A program made the translations under genes and the position numbers. Positions 49,011 to 57,936 of a stretch of 64,000 nt of DNA are shown one piece after another. The stretch's first letter is position 1; every line of letters begins with the position of its first letter. The notes below the pieces were generated by a model. It searched no databases and was not told the origin of the DNA. It was given only the letters and a program-made list of their open reading frames with translations. Origin of the DNA: Cupriavidus pauculus (GTDB taxonomy: Bacteria; Pseudomonadota; Gammaproteobacteria; Burkholderiales; Burkholderiaceae); assembly GCF_002858765.1 (NCBI RefSeq), contig NZ_PJRP01000003.1, positions 501,606 to 565,605 of the forward strand, read 5' to 3'.

Positions 49011-50015
49011 ATGTCCCATCGGGTCGAGATTGCGGAAACGCAACAGGTTTTCATGGTGGCGCCCGGTGAATCGGTGCTCGACGCCGCGCTGCGCTGCGGC
49101 GTGGAACTGGCGCATGAATGCACGTTCGGCGGCTGCGGCACCTGCCGCATGCGCGTGGTGCAGGGGTCCGTCTCTTACGAAGACTTCCCGATGGGGCTGA
49201 CCGAGGAAGAGCACGCCGACGGCTTCGCGCTGGCATGCCAGGCGCGGCCCGACGGCGACCTCGTCATCAGCACGGCCCGCGCGGGGGGCCCGCAGGTGCC
49301 GGCCCGGCGCGCCACGGCAACCGTGCTGTCGGTGGCGCCGCTCGGCCCCGACGTGCTGCACCTGCGCCTGGCGCTGCCCGAAGACGAGCCCTTCGTCTAT
49401 GAGCCCGGCCAGTATTTGAAGGTGCTGCTGGACGATGGCACGCATCGCAGTTTCTCCATGGCGTCGGCACCGGCCGGCAACACCGTGGACTTCCACGTCC
49501 GGCAGATCGCCGGTGGCCGCTTCACGTCCACGCAACTGCCGAAGTTGCGCGCGGGCGACCGGCTCGACGTGGAACTGCCGCACGGCGATTTCAGCTTGCG
49601 CAAGGAAGACTATCGGCCGCTGCTGATGGTGGCCACAGGCACCGGCCTGGCGCCGATCAAGAGCATGCTCGAATCGCTAATGGACGATGCCGACTGTCCG
49701 CCCGTATGGCTCTACTGGGGCATGCGCTCGGCGGCGGATCTCTACCTGCACGACGAGATCGCCAAGTGGGGCGAACGGCTCTACGACTTCCAGTACGTCC
49801 CGGTGCTGTCGCGCGCCGACGACAGCTGGCAGGGCCGCCGTGGCTACGTCCACGAGGCAGTGGCCGCTGACTTGGGCGACCTGTCCGAGCACGCCATCTA
49901 TCTGTGCGGTTCGCCGAACATGATCCACGACGCCAAGCAGACGTTCATGGTGCTGGGGGCGCAGACACCGTTCATGTATTCGGATGGCTTCACGTTCCAG
50001 CACGCGGGGGGCTGA
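49011..50015 (+). CDS. Ferredoxin-FAD-NAD(P)H oxidoreductase
   Basis: A 334-residue class IB-type reductase. An N-terminal plant-type ferredoxin domain has ligands Cys37, Cys42, Cys45 (CTFGGCGTC) and Cys76. The FAD domain has the HRSFSMAS motif, and the NAD(P) domain shows GTGLAPIKSM and YLCGSPNM. This is the build of electron-transfer components of oxygenases and of CDP-6-deoxyglucoseen reductase. It lies 16 bp after the GlcG-like gene and supplies NAD(P)H electrons, either directly or through the separate ferredoxins, to the diiron oxygenase. Confidence 0.92.
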   Translation: MSHRVEIAETQQVFMVAPGESVLDAALRCGVELAHECTFGGCGTCRMRVVQGSVSYEDFPMGLTEEEHADGFALACQARPDGDLVISTARAGGPQVPARRATATVLSVAPLGPDVLHLRLALPEDEPFVYEPGQYLKVLLDDGTHRSFSMASAPAGNTVDFHVRQIAGGRFTSTQLPKLRAGDRLDVELPHGDFSLRKEDYRPLLMVATGTGLAPIKSMLESLMDDADCPPVWLYWGMRSAADLYLHDEIAKWGERLYDFQYVPVLSRADDSWQGRRGYVHEAVAADLGDLSEHAIYLCGSPNMIHDAKQTFMVLGAQTPFMYSDGFTFQHAGG

Positions 50016-50107
50016 CGCGCAGACCCGACGGATGGCCGAACGGGCCGAACGTTGCACGGGCGGAATGCCGGTAGATGTCTACCCTATGTCTTGATTCAGG
50101 AGGTGAC

Positions 50108-50117
50108 GGTATACAAT
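50108..50117 (+). promoter_or_regulatory. GTATAC operator upstream of the GntR gene
   Basis: GGTATACAAT lies 67 bp before the gntR start codon and carries the same GTATAC core as the sites near 44.95 and 45.12 kb, suggesting autoregulation. Confidence 0.45.
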
Positions 50118-50183
50118 AGCGGCATTCACGCCGCGGCCCTTCGACCGCGGCCTATCACCGATATCCGACGGCCGATCCCGATC

Positions 50184-50909
50184 ATGAACGACGCCACCGC
50201 TGCCCTGAAGCCGAGTCCGGACACCCCGGCCGCAAGCCTGGGCGCCCAGCATTCCCCACTGTTCGCGCTGGTCACGGACACCCTGCGGCAACGCATCCTG
50301 GGCGGCCAGTACGAACAGGGCGAACGTCTGGTGGAAAACACGCTGTCCCTGGAACTGGGCGTATCGCGCATTCCCGTGCGCGAAGCGCTGCGCGCGCTGG
50401 CGGCCGAAGGGCTGGTGCGTATCGAGCCGCGGCGCGGCGCATCGGTGGCCCGGCTGTCGCCCAACATCGCACGCGAAATGGTGGAAGTGCGAGCCACGCT
50501 GGAAGGCCTTAACGCCAAGCTGGCGGCCCAGCGCCGCGACCCGACACTGGTCGAGGAACTCGAGAAAGTGCTGCAGGAAGGCAACGACGCCGTGAACAGC
50601 GGCCAGACCGAGCGCTTTGTCGAGCTGAACTCGCGTTTTCACGAGGTACTGGGCAATATCGCCGCCAACAGCGTGCTGCAGGACATGATGCGATCGTTGC
50701 GCGAGCGTACCGCGCTGCTGTTCGCCCCGGCGAACCTGAGCCGCGCACGCCTGAACTGGGACGAGCACGCGCAGATCCTGCAGGCCGTGATTGCCGGCGA
50801 CGCCGATCTGGCATCGCTGCTGGCCACGCGGCACGTCTACAGTGCGGCCAAGGCCGTGGAATCGATCAACGTTGCCGACGCGGCCGCGGACGCACAACCT
50901 TCCGCCTGA
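50184..50909 (+). CDS. GntR family regulator, FadR (FCD) subfamily
   Basis: A 241-residue regulator with the GntR winged helix (about 25-95: LRQRILGGQYEQGERLVENT, GVSRIPVREALRALAAEGLV) and an all-helical FCD ligand domain whose metal-binding histidines include SRFHEVLG and DEHAQIL. Such proteins sense carboxylates or amino-acid derivatives. It ends the catabolic island and is the natural regulator of it. ATG 50184 is chosen because the upstream frame crosses the operator and is not GntR-like. Confidence 0.9.
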   Translation: MNDATAALKPSPDTPAASLGAQHSPLFALVTDTLRQRILGGQYEQGERLVENTLSLELGVSRIPVREALRALAAEGLVRIEPRRGASVARLSPNIAREMVEVRATLEGLNAKLAAQRRDPTLVEELEKVLQEGNDAVNSGQTERFVELNSRFHEVLGNIAANSVLQDMMRSLRERTALLFAPANLSRARLNWDEHAQILQAVIAGDADLASLLATRHVYSAAKAVESINVADAAADAQPSA

Positions 50910-51119
50910 CAGACACGCGCGCCGGACGATCTTTCTCGGCCGGCGCAGCAGTCACACCTGTTCAACTCCCCATCGATACACCCAGCCGCGCGCCAATTGA
51001 CGCGCCGGCGGGCATTCCTGCAGCGTTCTGCCGACGCACGTATGCCCGCCCCCGGACGCACCACATCGAATCCGGCAATCCCTTGTTGCGCACCAGGAAA
51101 TGGCGCAGTGCACCATAAA

Positions 51120-51129
51120 GTGTATACTG
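51120..51129 (+). promoter_or_regulatory. GTATAC operator before the 55-residue gene
   Basis: GTGTATACTG lies 33 bp upstream of the ATG at 51162 and matches the other GTATAC sites of the island. It probably overlaps the promoter, linking the small gene to the same regulator. Confidence 0.4.
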
Positions 51130-51161
51130 TAGGCGTTTCTTAACCGCAATAGGGATTGACC

Positions 51162-51329
51162 ATGAACTACCCGGATGCTTCGTATTTCGACCGTCCGGTG
51201 GGCGAGCAGCTTCTGAGCCACTTCGCACGCCGTGATGCCGTTCGCCATGCCACGCCGCTGCTGCCGTTCCGCTTCGCCGACCTGCTGGCGCTGTTCCGCG
51301 GCAACACCTCGCGTCACAAGCCCGTCTAA
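51162..51329 (+). CDS. Small hypothetical protein (55 residues)
   Basis: The frame reads MNYPDASYFDRPVGEQLLSH, then ends with FRFADLLALFRGNTSRHKPV. It starts at ATG 51162 with AGGGA 7 nt upstream and stops at TAA 51327-51329. It is Arg/His-rich with one amphipathic helix, has no signal peptide and no family I recognise. Third-position GC is high and in phase with real genes here, and an operator-like GTATAC site precedes it. A DUF1127-like small regulator shape is possible but not supported by motifs. Confidence 0.6.
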   Translation: MNYPDASYFDRPVGEQLLSHFARRDAVRHATPLLPFRFADLLALFRGNTSRHKPV

Positions 51330-51466
51330 CCGCACCTGCCTATAACGGGCGCCCGTCATACTTTCGGTATCGAGGCGCCTTTTGGATCACGACCCCGCCC
51401 GGCCCGCCACCCGCGACAGTGCAGCGGGCGACGCGAGCGATATGTCTATGGCAATACTCCGCGCAC

Positions 51467-52090
51467 ATGAACGCGGAGGTGACCCAGACCATCATCAGCC
51501 GGGCTCTCCCCTATACCCCCATCGGCATCTTGCGCGTGCGCAGCACACGTCGCAACACGGGTCCGACCGATCCGTACGAGCGCGAGCCCGCCTACCTCGT
51601 CGTCCTGCAGCTACGCCCGTTTGGCGAGCAGGACCTGTGGGTCGGCGGCCGGCCTGCGCCGCATGCGCCGTTCGGCGCGGAGTTCCTGGCCGTCTACGAT
51701 TTCGAACGGAACTGGGTATCGAACCTGATCGGCGAATACGACTGCCTGTAGTTCTATCTGCCGCAGGCTGCGCTGGATGAAACGGTCAGGGACATGGGCG
51801 CGCGGACCGTCGAGCGACTGTATTGCCGGCCCCACCTGACCGTGGCGGACCCCGTTGTCCATCATCTGAGCCAGGCCCTGCTGCCGGCACTGGAACACTC
51901 GGCGCACGCGTCGACGCTGTTCGTCGACCATATGGCGCTGGCACTGCGCGCGCACCTGGTGCAGACCTATGGCGGCATCGCGCAGATGACGCGCCGCGTG
52001 CAGCCCCGGCTGGCGTCGTGACAGGAAATGCGCGCCAAGGACATGATCATGGCGCACCTGGACGGCGAGGTTTCTCTTGAGACGCTGGCC
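51467..52090 (+). pseudogene. AraC family regulator, decayed N-terminal part
   Basis: The translation follows an AraC-type regulator: VTQTIISRALPYTPIGILRV, then FERNWVSNLIGEYDCL, a TAG stop (51749-51751), FYLPQAALDETVRDMG, ALLPALEHSAHASTLFVDHM, and after a TGA (52019-52021) QEMRAKDMIMAHLDGEVSLE, the entry into the AraC helix-turn-helix. Both stops look like single transitions (Gln or similar to TAG, Trp to TGA). The HTH domain breaks off and the frame passes into a histidine-kinase fragment, so at least three lesions are present. Confidence 0.8.
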
Positions 52091-52711
52091 GCAATTCGCG
52101 TCGAATCCTATGCCATGCAACGCTGGATGAACCGCCTGACGCCGAATACGGCCGAAGTGGTCGATGGCATCCGCAGGATTCAGGCCCAGTCGGAGCGGGC
52201 CGAACAGGTGATCCGCAGCCTGCGCGCACTGATGCGCCGCGAGCCCACGGAACGCCATCCGTTTCAACTCGATCAGGCCGTCCTCGACATCCTGCCGCTG
52301 GTGGAAGCCCGGCTCTACGACGCCGACGTCACGCTACAACTCGACCTCGATGACGCGCTGCCGCCCCTGTACGGCGATCGCGTGCAGATCCAGCAGGTCG
52401 TGCTCAACCTGCTGCTCAACGCGGTAGATGCGTTGCGGGGCCAGCCGCACGGGGTTGCCGCCGTGACCCTGCGCGTGGTGCCCGGCAAGCCGGGCATGGC
52501 ATTGATCGAGGTCGTCGATAACGGCAAGGGGATCGACCCGGCGCGCATCGACCAGATCTTCGAGCCGTTCGTCAGCACCAAGTCGGACGGGATGGGAATG
52601 GGGGCTGGCCATCTGCCGCATGATCGCCGAAGCACATAGCGGCACCATCGAGGCCATCTCGGCGGGCGGACGGACGACCATGACGGTTACCTGCCGCTGC
52701 AGACCGCATAA
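52085..52711 (+). pseudogene. Histidine kinase C-terminal fragment, decayed
   Basis: From about 52085 the sequence encodes the dimerisation/phosphoacceptor region tail and the ATPase domain of a sensor kinase: MQRWMNRLTPNTAEVVDGIR, VIRSLRALMRRE, LPPLYGDRVQIQQVVLNLLL (N box), DNGKGID (G1), IFEPFVSTK (F box). An extra G near 52602 shifts the frame just at the G2 box. A one-base loss near 52690 would restore LPLQTA and the stop at 52709-52711. The phosphoacceptor His is missing. It is fused out of context to the AraC remnant, suggesting an old deletion between two genes. Confidence 0.78.
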
Positions 52712-52763
52712 GTCCGCTTGGACCGACTAGCCCGCCGTACCTCGCTTCAGCGACCTGCGGATA

Positions 52764-53609
52764 TCAAAGCGTGGCCGGCGGCATCTCCACGCTGCCGAAC
52801 TCGGCCGACCGCGAACCGCTGACCGGGCGGTTGCTGGCGCCGAAATAGGCAAACGCCACCGACAGCTTGACGGTCTCGGAATCGTTGCGGCCCGCCGCAT
52901 GAAACAGCCGGCTGTCGAACATCAGCACGTCGCCACGATGCAATGCCAGCGGCATCGCGCCCTTCAGCAGCATCTGACTGGCCGGATGCGCCTCGATCAG
53001 GAATTCGGCCGGATCCAGCTGGGCGGGATCGAGCTTTGCGCGATGCGAGCCCGGAATCACGCGCAGCACGCCGTTGCGCTCGTCCTCGTCGCCCAGCGCC
53101 AGCCACACGGTAACCAGATCCGGGTTCACGAACGACCAGTAGCGCGTGTCGCGGTGCCAGCCGGTCTGGCTCCCATAGTGGGGGTGCTTGGTCATCACGC
53201 AGTTGTGGTGAGCCAGCGTCAGGCGGGTGGGTTCACCCAGCAGCGCCTCCACCGTCGCCACCAGTTGCGGATGGCTGGCCCAGCGGCGGAACGCCTCGTC
53301 GCGGCCATACGCCTGGCGCAGCCGTCGCACGGTATGGCCACCAGCGTCCTGGCGCGTGGCCGGGGCACCGGGGTAGCCGAGGTCGGCCTCGAACTCCACC
53401 GGCGGCACGGCTGCCGCCAGATGCTGGCGGGTCACGGCCTCCAGCGCCGCGCACGTGGCCTCACTGGCAAAATTGCGCAGCACGATATAGCCGCCCGTAT
53501 GGAATTCCCGGGCCAGGCTGGCCAGCGCCGCCTGGTCGGCCAGCGGCGCGGAAGAGTCGAAATCGAGTGGGGCAGGCGCGCCAGACACGCGCGGTTGCGA
53601 AGCAGTCAT
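52764..53609 (-). CDS. Phytanoyl-CoA dioxygenase (PhyH) family protein
   Basis: A 281-residue Fe(II)/2-oxoglutarate oxygenase. The iron triad reads His152-x-Asp154 (GWHRDTRYW) and His237 (SRLFHAAGRND), with Arg241 suited to bind 2-oxoglutarate or follow the HxxGxN pattern. The double-stranded beta-helix core runs from about 100 to 250. Members hydroxylate diverse small molecules including ectoine and fatty acyl chains; the substrate is unknown here. ATG 53609 is taken; an in-frame start at 53642 is possible. It stands alone, divergent from the moxR gene. Confidence 0.88.
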   Translation of the reverse strand: MTASQPRVSGAPAPLDFDSSAPLADQAALASLAREFHTGGYIVLRNFASEATCAALEAVTRQHLAAAVPPVEFEADLGYPGAPATRQDAGGHTVRRLRQAYGRDEAFRRWASHPQLVATVEALLGEPTRLTLAHHNCVMTKHPHYGSQTGWHRDTRYWSFVNPDLVTVWLALGDEDERNGVLRVIPGSHRAKLDPAQLDPAEFLIEAHPASQMLLKGAMPLALHRGDVLMFDSRLFHAAGRNDSETVKLSVAFAYFGASNRPVSGSRSAEFGSVEMPPATL

Positions 53610-53868
53610 TGCAGCGGCTAGGACGATTCTGAAAAGTGGCAAGGTGCCAACAGGTCGATGATGCCAGAACGCGCGAGATCCGGCGCGGCTGGCGCCCGAT
53701 TCCGGTGCATTCCCGAACTGTCAGCCGCGTACAACCGTGCGGAAACCCACTGTCCGATGCGACCTCCACGCCGCTACAATGGCCCCACCCTGCCGCGCCC
53801 CGTCGTATTGCACCGGCACCCCGCCGTATCGCACCGTCATCGCCAACCCGCCATTGAGGCCGCCGAAC

Positions 53869-54780
53869 GTGACAGCCCGACCCAGGATTACCGCCTCGCT
53901 GGCCGAGGCCCAGAACCAGCTTGGCCGCATCGTGCTGGGCAAGCCGCGCCAGGTGCGGCTTGCGCTGGCATGCATGCTGGCCGGCGGCCACCTGCTGCTG
54001 GAAGACGTGCCCGGCGTGGGCAAGACCACGCTCGCGCACGCGCTGGCGCAAACCCTGGGCCTGCAGTATCAGCGCGTGCAGTTCACCAGCGACCTGCTGC
54101 CGGCCGATCTGGTGGGCGTGTCGGTCTATATGCGCGACACCGGAAATTTCCGCTTCCATCGCGGTCCCGTGTTTGCCCAGTTGGTGCTGGCCGACGAAAT
54201 CAACCGCGCCCCGCCGAAAACGCAGAGCGCGTTGCTCGAAGCCATGGCCGAACGCCAGGTGACACACGACGGCGTGACGCACGCGCTGCCGGCGCCGTTC
54301 TTCGTGATCGCCACACAGAATCCGCTCGAACAGGTCGGCACGCATGCGCTGCCCGAATCGCAGCTTGACCGCTTCACCATGCGCATCTCGCTAGGCTATC
54401 CGGACCCGGCCTTCGAGCGCGTGCTCTATCTGGGTGGCACCACCGCGCAGGAGGCGTCGGCCGTGATGGATGCCGAACAGGTGCTGGCGCTGCAGGCCGC
54501 GGCCAGCCGCGTGTACGCCAGCCCGGCGCTGGTGGATTACGTGCTGGCGCTGGTGCAGGCCACGCGCGTGGAAGCGGCATTCGTGGCCGGGTTGTCGCCG
54601 CGCGCCGGCCTGGCGCTGCTGGCCTGCGCACGCGCCTGGGCACTGGTCGACCAGCGCGACATGGTGGTGCCAGAAGACGTGCAGGCGGTGTTTGCCGCCG
54701 TGGCCGCGCATCGGCTGTTGCCGGCCGGGCAGGCGGCCACTTCGCTGGATCGCCTGATGGCAGGCGTTGCGATTCCCTGA
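53869..54780 (+). CDS. MoxR family AAA+ ATPase
   Basis: A 303-residue MoxR chaperone-type ATPase. Walker A is EDVPGVGKTTLAHAL, Walker B LVLADEINRAPPKTQSALLE, sensor 1 FFVIATQNPLEQVGTHALPE, and the C-terminal lid ends near LDRLMAGVAIP. GTG 53869 is chosen since GAGG lies about 9 nt upstream and the fold begins directly after; the upstream frame is not MoxR-like. With the next two genes it forms the common MoxR-DUF58-transglutaminase set, thought to mature or remodel an envelope protein. Confidence 0.92.
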   Translation: MTARPRITASLAEAQNQLGRIVLGKPRQVRLALACMLAGGHLLLEDVPGVGKTTLAHALAQTLGLQYQRVQFTSDLLPADLVGVSVYMRDTGNFRFHRGPVFAQLVLADEINRAPPKTQSALLEAMAERQVTHDGVTHALPAPFFVIATQNPLEQVGTHALPESQLDRFTMRISLGYPDPAFERVLYLGGTTAQEASAVMDAEQVLALQAAASRVYASPALVDYVLALVQATRVEAAFVAGLSPRAGLALLACARAWALVDQRDMVVPEDVQAVFAAVAAHRLLPAGQAATSLDRLMAGVAIP

Positions 54781-54812
54781 CGCGCGCCCGGTCCCGCGTC
54801 GCGCAAACCGCC

Positions 54813-55847
54813 ATGCCATGTGCCCACATGGCGCCAGCCAAGGCGTCCCAGGCATCCGACACCCGCCGCGCAGGGCCGGTAGGCGTGGCGATGCCGCGCC
54901 CGCACCGTCCCCGCAAGCCCGTCAATGGCGTGGTCACGCTGGACCGGCGCCATCTCTATATCCTGCCCACCCGCAGCGGGCTCGGCTTTGTCGTGCTGCT
55001 GCTGGCCATGCTGACCACTTCGCTGAACTACAACATCAGCCTGGGCTTCGCGCTGACATTCCTGCTGGTCGGCATCGGAATGTCTTGCATGTGGATGGCC
55101 TATCGCAACCTGCTTGACTTGGAAATCTCGGCGGGCCCGGTGTCGCCGCCGTTCGCGGGTGATGTCGCGGAGTTCGCGCTGCACGTCGCCAATCACGATG
55201 GCGGCGCGCGGATTGGCGTGGAGGCCGTTGCGGCGTCCGGCGGTACGGCCGAGGCCGCGCCGGCGTTGACGCTGGATGGCCTCGGCCAGGGTGTGCTGGC
55301 CGTGCGCATGGACGCCCGCCGGCGTGGCCGGCTGGCGCTGCCGCGCGTGACCATTTCGAGCCGCTTTCCGTTCGGGCTGTTCCGCGTCTGGAGCTACGCG
55401 GACTTCCCCATCACCACGTGCGTCTACCCCGCACCCGAGCATCACGCGCCGCCGCTGCCCGTTGTGGCCCAACCCGACGACGGCAGTGACGACGGCGACA
55501 TCGGCGTGGTGTCCGACGACGGCATCGACCAGCTACGCAAGTACCGTCCCGGTGATCCGCTGCACCGCATCGCCTGGAAGCACAGCGCGCGCACCGGCCG
55601 CTGGCTGAGCCGCACAGGGCAGGTGCCACGGCAGCCGGCATGCTGGATCGACTGGGGTACGCTGCCGCTGACCATGGATACCGAGGCCCGGCTGTCTCGG
55701 CTGTGCGCATGGGTGCTGGCAGCCGGTGACCAGTTCGACGTCGGCCTGCGGTTGCCAGGCGTGGAAATTCCGCCGGGTCACGGCGCGGCCCATCGCCGTG
55801 CCTGCCTGGAGGCGCTGGCCGTCTGGCCGGAGCGGCGCACCGCATGA
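54813..55847 (+). CDS. DUF58 domain membrane protein
   Basis: A protein of about 344 residues. Two adjacent transmembrane helices (LGFVVLLLAMLTTSLNYNIS, LGFALTFLLVGIGMSCMWMA) are followed by a beta-rich region and the DUF58 domain with DDGIDQLRKYRPGDPLHRIAW-type signature (about 225-245) and a vWA-like end. It usually partners with MoxR ATPases. The start may be 54813, 54828 or 54891. Its stop overlaps the next ATG (ATGA, 55844-55847). Confidence 0.9.
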   Translation: MPCAHMAPAKASQASDTRRAGPVGVAMPRPHRPRKPVNGVVTLDRRHLYILPTRSGLGFVVLLLAMLTTSLNYNISLGFALTFLLVGIGMSCMWMAYRNLLDLEISAGPVSPPFAGDVAEFALHVANHDGGARIGVEAVAASGGTAEAAPALTLDGLGQGVLAVRMDARRRGRLALPRVTISSRFPFGLFRVWSYADFPITTCVYPAPEHHAPPLPVVAQPDDGSDDGDIGVVSDDGIDQLRKYRPGDPLHRIAWKHSARTGRWLSRTGQVPRQPACWIDWGTLPLTMDTEARLSRLCAWVLAAGDQFDVGLRLPGVEIPPGHGAAHRRACLEALAVWPERRTA

Positions 55848-57862
55848 AGGCGCCGATGCAACCCCGCGCGCTGGCCCATCAGGAGCACGGCATGCTGATC
55901 GGCCAGCTGGCGCTGGTGCTGGCGCCGCAGGCCCGTACGTTGCCGGTGTCCGTCAGCCTGTTGCTGGTGCTGCTGCTGGCATGGCGCTGGCTGCTGTGGC
56001 GCCAGCGGGCGCCGCTGCCATCGAAGCTGATCGTCGGCGCGACGGCCATGCTGGTGCTGCTGATCGCCGCCGCACTGGTCTGGCGCGGCGGCGGCGGCTT
56101 TGGGCGCGAGTTGTGCGTGGCCTTGCTGGCCGCGTTCGTCATCCTCAAGCTGATGGAAACGCGCGCGGTGGCAGATGCCACGCTGGTCACGCAGTTGTCG
56201 TTCTATCTGCTGCTGACGCTGTATCTGGAAGAGCAGCCGTTCTGGCTGGCGATATACAGCATGGCCATCGGTGCCTGGATCCTGCGCAACTGGCTGCTGT
56301 TCCACCACCCCGAGGCACGCGGGCGGCTGGCCATCTGGCCGCTGCTGGGCCGCATGGCGCTGTTCGGCCTGCCGTGGGCGCTGTTCCTGTTCGTGCTGTT
56401 TCCGCGCCTGGAGCATCCGCTCTGGCGCCTGCCGCAATCGGACCCGGTCGGGCGCACCGGCATCAGCGACACGATGCGGCCCGGCAGCATCGGTGAACTG
56501 ATCCGCTCGCCCGAAGTGGCGTTTCGCGCCGATATCGTTGGCAACCCGCTGCCTGCCAGTGCCCTGTACTGGCGGGCCCGGGTGCTGTGGGACTATGACG
56601 GCCAGGCTTGGCGTCCCGACGCCGAACCCCCGCTGCGGCAGGCCGCTGGCTTGGGCAGCGAAAGTGACGAGGGCGAAGCGGATGCCGCTGGCCCGGCCGG
56701 CGCCGTTCCGCGCGAGTACAACGTCACGCTGGAGCCCACGCAAAAGACCTGGCTCTATCTGCTGGACCGTGGCGTGGCGGTGTCGGACAGCCTGGCTGCG
56801 CAGCGCTCGCCTGACGGTGAATTCTTTGCGCGAAGTCCGGTGGATCGCGTCCTGCGCTATCGCGCACGGTCGTGGCTGCAGGGCGTGCCGCAGCCGCTGA
56901 CCCGCCGCACGCTGCAACTGTCGCTGGCGCTGCCTGATGGCAACCCACGCAGCCGCGAGCTGGCAGCCGGCTGGATGGCGCGCTACGCCGACCCCTGGCA
57001 GCGGGTGCAGGCCGCCATGCGGCTGTTTGCCGAGGCGCCGTTCGCGTACACCCTGTCGCCGCCGACGCTGGGCAAGGCGCAGGTCGACAGCTTTGTGTTC
57101 GACACGCGGCGCGGTTTCTGCGAGCACTACGCCAGCAGCTTCGTCTTCCTGATGCGCGCCGCCGGCGTGCCCGCCCGCGTGGTGATCGGCTACCAGGGCG
57201 GCGAGTACAACCCGCTGGGCAAGCACTATGTCATCCGCCAATCCGACGCCCATGCCTGGGCCGAAGTCTGGCTGGCCGGACGCGGCTGGGTGCGGGTGGA
57301 TCCGACCAGCGCCGTGGCGCCGAGCCGTGTGGAAAGCGGCGTCGATGCGGCGCTGGCGGGCGAGGATCTGGGCGCGCTTCGTGAACTCCGGGCGCCGGGC
57401 TGGCTGCGCGACCTGCGCTGGGGCTTTGACGGCCTGACTTACAAATGGCAGCGCTGGGTGCTCGAATATGACCGCAGGCAGCAAGATCGCCTGCTGGACC
57501 AAGCCGGACTGGGCAACCGGTTGCCACAGTTGCTGGCCGTCGGCATCTGCGTGTTGAGCCTGGTCGCGCTGGCACCGATGTGGCTGCGCCGCCGTCGGGT
57601 GGATCCGGTTCAGACGCTCTACGAGCAGTACTGCGCCGTGCTGGCCCGCCATGGCATCGCGCGCGGCTCGTCCGAAGGGCCCCATGCCTTCGCGACACGT
57701 GCCGAAATCGCACTGCCACACGCTGCGTCGTCAGTGCGAGTGTTCACTGACAATTACGTGGCCTGGCGCTATGGCGTCCCCGATGCCACGACGCAGGCTG
57801 GCACCGTCGCCCGGCTGCGCAAGGCGTTGCGCGAGCTTGGGCGAACGCTGCGCCGCGCGTGA
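55844..57862 (+). CDS. TgpA-like transglutaminase membrane protein (DUF3488)
   Basis: A 672-residue inner-membrane protein. Five to six N-terminal helices (about 20-185) precede a periplasmic transglutaminase-like domain with catalytic Cys426 (RRGFCEHYASS), His470 (SDAHAWAEVW) and Asp486 (VRVDPT). A final transmembrane helix (about 560-580) and a cytoplasmic tail follow. In Pseudomonas aeruginosa the homologue TgpA is essential, with unknown substrate. The three-gene operon is intact and tightly packed here. Confidence 0.92.
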   Translation: MKAPMQPRALAHQEHGMLIGQLALVLAPQARTLPVSVSLLLVLLLAWRWLLWRQRAPLPSKLIVGATAMLVLLIAAALVWRGGGGFGRELCVALLAAFVILKLMETRAVADATLVTQLSFYLLLTLYLEEQPFWLAIYSMAIGAWILRNWLLFHHPEARGRLAIWPLLGRMALFGLPWALFLFVLFPRLEHPLWRLPQSDPVGRTGISDTMRPGSIGELIRSPEVAFRADIVGNPLPASALYWRARVLWDYDGQAWRPDAEPPLRQAAGLGSESDEGEADAAGPAGAVPREYNVTLEPTQKTWLYLLDRGVAVSDSLAAQRSPDGEFFARSPVDRVLRYRARSWLQGVPQPLTRRTLQLSLALPDGNPRSRELAAGWMARYADPWQRVQAAMRLFAEAPFAYTLSPPTLGKAQVDSFVFDTRRGFCEHYASSFVFLMRAAGVPARVVIGYQGGEYNPLGKHYVIRQSDAHAWAEVWLAGRGWVRVDPTSAVAPSRVESGVDAALAGEDLGALRELRAPGWLRDLRWGFDGLTYKWQRWVLEYDRRQQDRLLDQAGLGNRLPQLLAVGICVLSLVALAPMWLRRRRVDPVQTLYEQYCAVLARHGIARGSSEGPHAFATRAEIALPHAASSVRVFTDNYVAWRYGVPDATTQAGTVARLRKALRELGRTLRRA

Positions 57863-57936
57863 GCAGCCCGGACACGGTCCGATCGTACTACCCCTGATCG
57901 TCCTGCTGGCCGTCCACACCGTCCAACCGGGCGACC

